Of a stretch of 64,000 nt of DNA, positions 58,712 to 64,000 are shown one piece after another. A model generated the notes under the pieces. The model was given only the letters and a program-made list of their open reading frames with translations, ran no database searches and had not been told where the DNA came from. Each line of letters opens with the position of its first letter. The first letter of the stretch is position 1. The position numbers and the translations under genes were made by a program. The stretch is from Rhyacichthys aspro. Lineage: Eukaryota; Chordata; Actinopteri; Gobiiformes; Rhyacichthyidae. Where the stretch lies: the NCBI GenBank assembly GCA_036850595.1, contig CM072152.1, positions 16,877,207-16,941,206 of the forward strand, in the 5' to 3' direction.

Positions 58712-61700
58712 AACAAGCATCTGCTCTATTCTTTGGAGTTTGATTTTTTTCGGATTAAAAAAATAGATTTTGAAACCCTGGTTAACATTCATAACCTGGC
58801 AGTTGATTTGGAAGTTACATGTACAGTATTCAAGTATCTAAGTTTTATTCCCTAAAATAATGGCCACATGAGCTACTGAATTAATTTTTCCACTTGGTGG
58901 AATTCTTTCTTTTGTTTTCACCCAACCATGGCCATGAATTAATGGCCACTAATTGTTTAATTGAATTGACATGCTATACAGGGCTCAAGTGTTGGAAGTG
59001 GAAAATGTATTCATCATCATCTTTACTTTTATTCATGAACTATGTATGTATGTATGAACTAAACAGTGTCACTTCTAAACATAAGTGTCCAGCTCACCAA
59101 GCGTTTATATTGTTATTCTCCCAGAATTCAACAAAACATACAGGAAAAAGTCACACAGGGTGAAATCTGCTGCAATCATTCAAGGAGTCACTAGATGGCA
59201 TTGTTGAAACGTTTTTGCTGGATTTGCATGTTTCTTCTTGAGAGCCAGATTTCTGTCTTTAAATGTTAGCTGCTGGACCCTGCCCTCTGTTTGTTTGAGC
59301 ATCATTGTTAGCGAAGGGTGTATCATAGTCACACATTTGACTTTCTTCCAAAATAAAGGTACAATGAAAAGTCAGTTCATTACAGATGTTGACAAAGACA
59401 GAACATGAAAAAAATCAATGCCCCAAACATTTCCATCTCCATAGAGCACCTCAGACAAAGGTTCTTCGATCTGATCATAAAATATTTTTCGCTACTAAAA
59501 AGAACCCTCCTTAATCTAAAGGATTGCACGTTTGTTGTCTATCACAAAATAATCCCCTCTCCTGCGCTCTCTGTTTTCTCTTGTGTCTCGCTCAGTGCTT
59601 CATACTGATGTCTTCAGCATCTTGTCTCTGTTTTTGTCATGAAATGTGCTTTGATTTTTTTCTATTGTGTCAGAAATTCATGTATTATTTTAAATCCAAG
59701 TGGGCTCCGTTGTTTTTTTGCTTTCAATTTAAATCACTTGAGTTAATCTGACTTCAGTCTATTCCAGATCCACCAGATGGATGTGTATGTTCAGCTAATT
59801 CAGCCAGTTTTAGTTGAACCAAGTTGACAATGCATAGCCATAAATCTTCTATTCTTCAGTTATATTCTAGGGAGAACATTATTGTAGAGGAGATTACCAG
59901 GCCACGCCCATCACATTACAGTCAATCTTTATAAAGACTGCAATAATGCAAAGGTATGCTCATTTGCATTTACTTAAGTCTGACAAGTATTACAATTAAG
60001 CATCTTATGTGTCTCATGACACATGTCTGAGTGAAAACTAGACTCATTCTCTTACAGTCGCAGGCTGATGCTGAAGTAGGCACGAAGAGGCACTGCAAAC
60101 AGGACCATGGACAGAGGCAGTTTATAATAGCTCAGACTTGGAGTGAGGCACAGTAATAGATTCAGATGTCTCCGTCTAGCCGCCTCCATTGCCAACACTG
60201 CTTGTTAGTGGTAGACAGAGGATGACAGAGGAATTAGTGACAGGAGCCAGAAGAAGAGAAATTAATGGCTAAATTTGTTTTTGTTTTTTTTAAGTAAAGT
60301 TAGACTTAGAAGTAAATATTAACATTCATTGGGTGAAGGATTGACATGAGATTTAAAAGATTAAAACTATAACTTACTTCCTCATTGATAATACTGCAGC
60401 AGTATACACAGGGCAGACACAACTAAATGGGTTCTTATCAGCTTGTATAATCACAGACTTGACATCTTTTCTGCATGCTAAAGCTGCTAGCCTCACTTGC
60501 ACACACAGTCTGGAGCTAAGGTAATTGCTGATGAGCAGAAAGCACACCGGCTGAGGAGATTCTGATCGTTGTGGAGCGAAAGCGAGGGGGTGGCGACTTG
60601 TGAAATTCCTGTCGGTTCAAAGGACAAATGTGTAGGAGTGTAATACTTCTCCCATCAGAACGCAGGCGTTATATAATGAGACAGCTGGACAGGACTTATC
60701 CAGGAGGAAAAGCTTCCCTGATGCCTCTTAGAAAACTTAGATGGATGTCAATGTTGCTGCAATGGGAACAGTAGAAAGAAACAGTCAGTAGTTCGTCCTA
60801 ATCAGATTGTTTGGCTTTGTTTGACTAAATGAGTTCATGTCGTAGTGTTGTATGACCTCCATAGCTCAAATTTCAATGATTTTATATTTGTAGATTTACC
60901 TAGCCTAAATCATTATTATTATATTGTCATATACAGTGAAGGAGTATCTATACCCATATAACACCATATCATAACAGATTTAGTGTAATGTTTACCTTTA
61001 GGTTTAAACATGTTTGTCAGTATCAGAGGTGATAGGGTGACTGCACTTGTAGCAGAAGAGTTCTGCCTGTTGATCTTTTTAACAGTCACTTATCCTTGAC
61101 TCATTTTCATTGTTGAATTTGTTTCTATAATTGAATCCCACCAGACCCATGAGCAAGATTCTTGTGCATATCTGCATTTCTTCTCTTTTTTTGTACTGAC
61201 CATCTTTCTTGCTAATTAAGAAGCCAAATTGGGACTTTGATTGAACAAATTGTGTGCCAGTGACATTCTCCAGACTAATCCTTATTTAGCCCCTCTCTCC
61301 AACTCTGTCCCGCCGAAGAAAACTTCACCGAAGTGTCTTTCCCTAGACACATGTATTTATTCAAATGAACTGTTTGCATAATTCTGTATTTACATAATTG
61401 ATTTCCAGTGAAGGGTTTCTCTCCATTAAAAGTGAGGACCAAAAGGTCTCATCCTCCAAATGCCACGTGTGTGTAAAAATACACATCTCTCTGGTCTGTT
61501 TTTGTTTTGTTTTTTTATCACAAACACATTCAGGCAAGGGGCTGTCAGACTATTGGGGTTTCAAGTCTAAATCAAGCATGAAGCGTTGCCAAACTGGTGC
61601 ATCTGGTGACCCACAGCAAGAGTGTTCAGTAATTCATTTGACCATTTGAAGTCAACTGTGCTTATCTGCTCCATATTAGTAAGCATTTAACTCCAAACTA

Positions 61701-62926
61701 TATTTACAGGTAGTAAAGTATTGAAAGTATTAAGCAAAAGTCTGGATTTATTTTGAACAGTTATATTCATTGACAGGTCCTCACCAAAGACCTAACATCA
61801 GCAAAGAAAGCACCTATTCTCAGCCATGGTCCATAGCCTTGAGCCCCTCAGCAACTGTGTTTGCATCTGCGCCGCCACAAGCCCCTCGTCTTTAGTGTGT
61901 CGTGGGGCCTGCACACTCTAGTGGGCCCTCTATGGGGCACCGCATAGACCAGCTCCATTTGGGGCCAGATACTGAAGACTGGGAGGTTAAACAGATGGCA
62001 GGGGCTGTATCCGTCACACAGATTAACCAACACACACTCACACTCAGCAGCACTTCATGTTGCAACCAGCTTTGTGATTTCAGCTCATTTAACTGAATGG
62101 TGTTTTTATGAGGCATAGTCAGAAATCAGAGCCACCTACTGCTCTTATCTTTCACTTTCTGTTGTGCGCTCTAACACTGGACAGGGGCCGTTGTTTAGAA
62201 AGACAGATGTCCTCCATTAACACTGTCCTGTTTGTCTTTTGGTCTTTGCTTGATTTAGAAATGAATGCACTCTTTTTACACAACTTTTTACAACATCTCT
62301 TAATGACCCAGTTTTATATTAGTGGTTTATTATTTCAGATTTCTGGAAAATGTTTTAAATTCACATAGTAGACAGGTGTGATTTATAATTCATTTTTAAT
62401 AAGTTCTTGCCCTGTGATTTAGAATTAACTGGTTGTCAAGGAAACCATTGTTTTCCCTAAACAATCAGGTAACACAAGCAGCCATATAAAGGTTTTGCAT
62501 TTTCAAAGGAAAGTGCATTTATGCGAATATAGCATTCAGTGTTTGTTGCAGTACTCAATAGTTTAGATAGTACCTTGGCTACAGTTGTATGAGCAATCTA
62601 TGTATATTGTTTGTGTGATGAATTAACCTTATTGTGATGTATTTGCATTTCCATTAGAGATCCAAAGTTATTCAGAGATTTGGGGTAAATGTATGTGTAT
62701 AAATAAGTAATAATAAGTAAATTATATAGATTTATATGTAGATATGTGTTAAATCTCCTTTGTTTTTGTTTTGACGTCTCTGCCACTTGTTCTCTTTTTT
62801 AACCTTTATAACTTATCCGTTTTATATTTATAAAATGTATCTTCTCTTCACACTTTTCCTCTTACTGTTTTTCTCTCACTATATCTTTGAATCTTTCTCA
62901 TTCTGACTCTGTTCTGTCTCTCTTAG

Positions 62927-62947
62927 CCAGCAGATCTGGATGCCTGG
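62927..62947 (+). CDS. chchd6: candidate 21-nt microexon of chchd6
   Basis: A pyrimidine-rich tract ending TCTCTTAG (AG at 62925-62926) is followed by 21 bases and a good donor GTAAGC at 62948. The previous exon ends on a complete codon, and the 21 bases keep phase 0 and encode PADLDAW. This could continue the coiled-coil segment, where relatives have an (A)(K/R)(E/D)L-like stretch. Seven codons are too few to prove homology by eye. Confidence 0.3.
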
Positions 62948-63345
62948 GTAAGCTACTTTACCTCTGCGGTAGTCTCTTTTTTGAAAGCCGAGATTCTCTG
63001 CCTCTACCTGTTCCTTCCCCTCTCTACCTCTGTCTGCAACTCTCTTTTTTTTCTCGATTCAAATGTCATGTTTTTATTGTGCATTAAAGCGAGGCTGCGA
63101 GTGTGCGCCGCGACCATTCCACACAACAACACTTTGGAAGGTATTCAGCTAGAAAATTACACATCATCTGTGCTGCTGGCAGAGGTGATTTTACACACAA
63201 ACGTGCACAGCCCTTAAGCATCGCACAGCCACAGAAGATGGAAAAAGTGCAGTGAACACAGTATACGCATCTGGAAATGCCTATTAAGTCTCAATAAGAG
63301 TCAGGCTGAATTACAAAAATAGCAAATGTTAGTCTCTGTTTCGGT

Positions 63346-63401
63346 GTATACCCGCATGTCCGTATATCAGCCAGTATACCCTCGTGTCCGTATATCAGCT
63401 A
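63346..63401. repeat. 28-bp tandem duplication
   Basis: Units 63346-63373 and 63374-63401 align end to end with about three differences; both contain GTCCGTATATCAGC. The pair directly abuts a perfect hairpin. Confidence 0.75.
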
Positions 63402-63427
63402 GATATCCAGCCACTCTGGATATCTAG
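63399..63427. repeat. perfect inverted repeat, 12-bp arms, 5-base loop
   Basis: CTAGATATCCAG at 63399-63410 and CTGGATATCTAG at 63416-63427 are exact reverse complements around CCACT. It overlaps the end of the 28-base tandem pair. A foldback remnant or a palindromic binding site are possible. Confidence 0.75.
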
Positions 63428-64000
63428 AGGCTCTGATCTGTGTCACACTCACAACACGACTGAGACTTAACATATGAAACTGTACCTCATCATTATCCTT
63501 CTTATAGCCAAAGTCCTATTTTGCATGACTTTGTGCCAGCGTAGTATTTCTTTTCTCAGCATACCTGTAAATTTTTGCTATCTTCTTTTGCTTGCACGCT
63601 GCTTCGCCATGGCCTACTATCGGGCTCGTCCCACAGCCAACTGCCATCTTGCTACCTGTCACAGCTTGGCTCAGCTGTTCATTAAAATGTTTGACCTCAT
63701 CGCCAGCACCACCATGCCTTCGCTGTGCCAGTCTCTTGTCAACCCATTAGTTTTGTAAGTTCTGTCACCGTAGGCCGGCTGACTTTGTGATCATTATTTG
63801 CAAGTTGTTGCGAGTAGATTCTGTAAAAATAGTGATGTTGTCATTGTGAAACTAAAAGGGTAGACTCAGAAATAGTTTGATTTGTTTGACTTTTTTGTTT
63901 TCACAGCAAAATTCATCTTGTGATATTAAAGTATTTGTCATCAACTTTCCTCTATCCCTGACCTTTCACTTGTTAATTTACATTTTCTCTTGTGTCCCCT

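Larger units (their letters stand above)
56794..64000 (+). other. chchd6 intron sequence to the end of the window
   Basis: Over 7 kb after the donor at 56794 no clear MIC25 exon is seen except the 21-base candidate at 62927-62947. The stretch is AT-rich with simple repeats (CA-rich 58665-58711, TATG at 59041-59056) and a tandem repeat with a hairpin at 63346-63427. Its longest open frames, such as 63474-63758 (94 codons), show no recognisable domain and are taken as chance. One CTCF-like site reads TCACTAGATGGCA at 59188-59200. Confidence 0.6.

Noticed and set aside
63474..63758. 94-codon open frame starting MKLYLIIILLIAK
   Set aside because: The start looks like a signal peptide, but the rest has no domain and lies in a chchd6 intron without promoter or splice support; composition of a chance AT-rich frame.
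1..64000. CRISPR arrays, tRNA/rRNA genes, bacterial or viral operons
   Set aside because: No regularly spaced repeats, no cloverleaf with internal A/B boxes noticed, and gene structure is vertebrate throughout.

Overview
The window is nuclear DNA of a bony fish, almost certainly a teleost. The genes have many short exons with GT-AG introns, separated by AT-rich non-coding DNA with few recognisable transposons. Seven protein-coding genes can be supported. The exon joins were read by hand from splice signals, reading phase and family conservation recalled from memory; no search was run.

Layout. Positions 1-13259 hold no recognisable coding sequence and are probably upstream or 5' intron sequence of dlgap4, with one candidate non-coding exon at 4105-4153. 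dlgap4 (+, 13335-25135) encodes a postsynaptic SAPAP scaffold. Its fourth coding intron carries a phase-compatible gag-like open block and a probable internal promoter. tgif2 (+, coding 30638-32940, possible upstream start at 28879) is a TALE homeodomain repressor with a CtBP-type motif and a very long C-terminus. myl9 (-, 36407-35525) is a smooth-muscle/non-muscle regulatory myosin light chain with a candidate promoter and first exon near 38544-38858. A degenerate coding-like stretch lies at about 39560-40280 (-). lpin3 (+, 42697-47647) is a lipin phosphatidate phosphatase. An uncharacterised RING/coiled-coil/B30.2 gene (+, 49181-50560) has its coding sequence in one exon. tpra1 (+, 51558-53979) is a seven-pass membrane protein. 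chchd6 (+, from 55437) is a MICOS subunit whose 3' half lies beyond the window.

Context. DLGAP4, MYL9 and TGIF2 are neighbours on human 20q11 and LPIN3 is on 20q12; the ohnologous set DLGAP1-TGIF1-MYL12A/B-LPIN2 is on 18p11. The fish block keeps all four families together, probably close to the pre-duplication order. TPRA1 and CHCHD6 are both on human 3q21. The genes do not form an operon or a single pathway. They act in synapse scaffolding, transcriptional repression, contractility, lipid synthesis, ubiquitin signalling, membrane signalling and mitochondrial cristae.

I see no bacterial-type element, CRISPR array, tRNA or rRNA, and no clearly new multi-gene system. The observations most worth checking are the gag-like in-frame block inside dlgap4, the PLDLS motif and long tail of tgif2, the internal dlgap4 promoter, the myl9 first exon with CArG-like boxes, the 21-nt candidate chchd6 exon, and three sharply defined promoter motifs (TCTCGCGAGA, ZNF143-type and NRF1-type).
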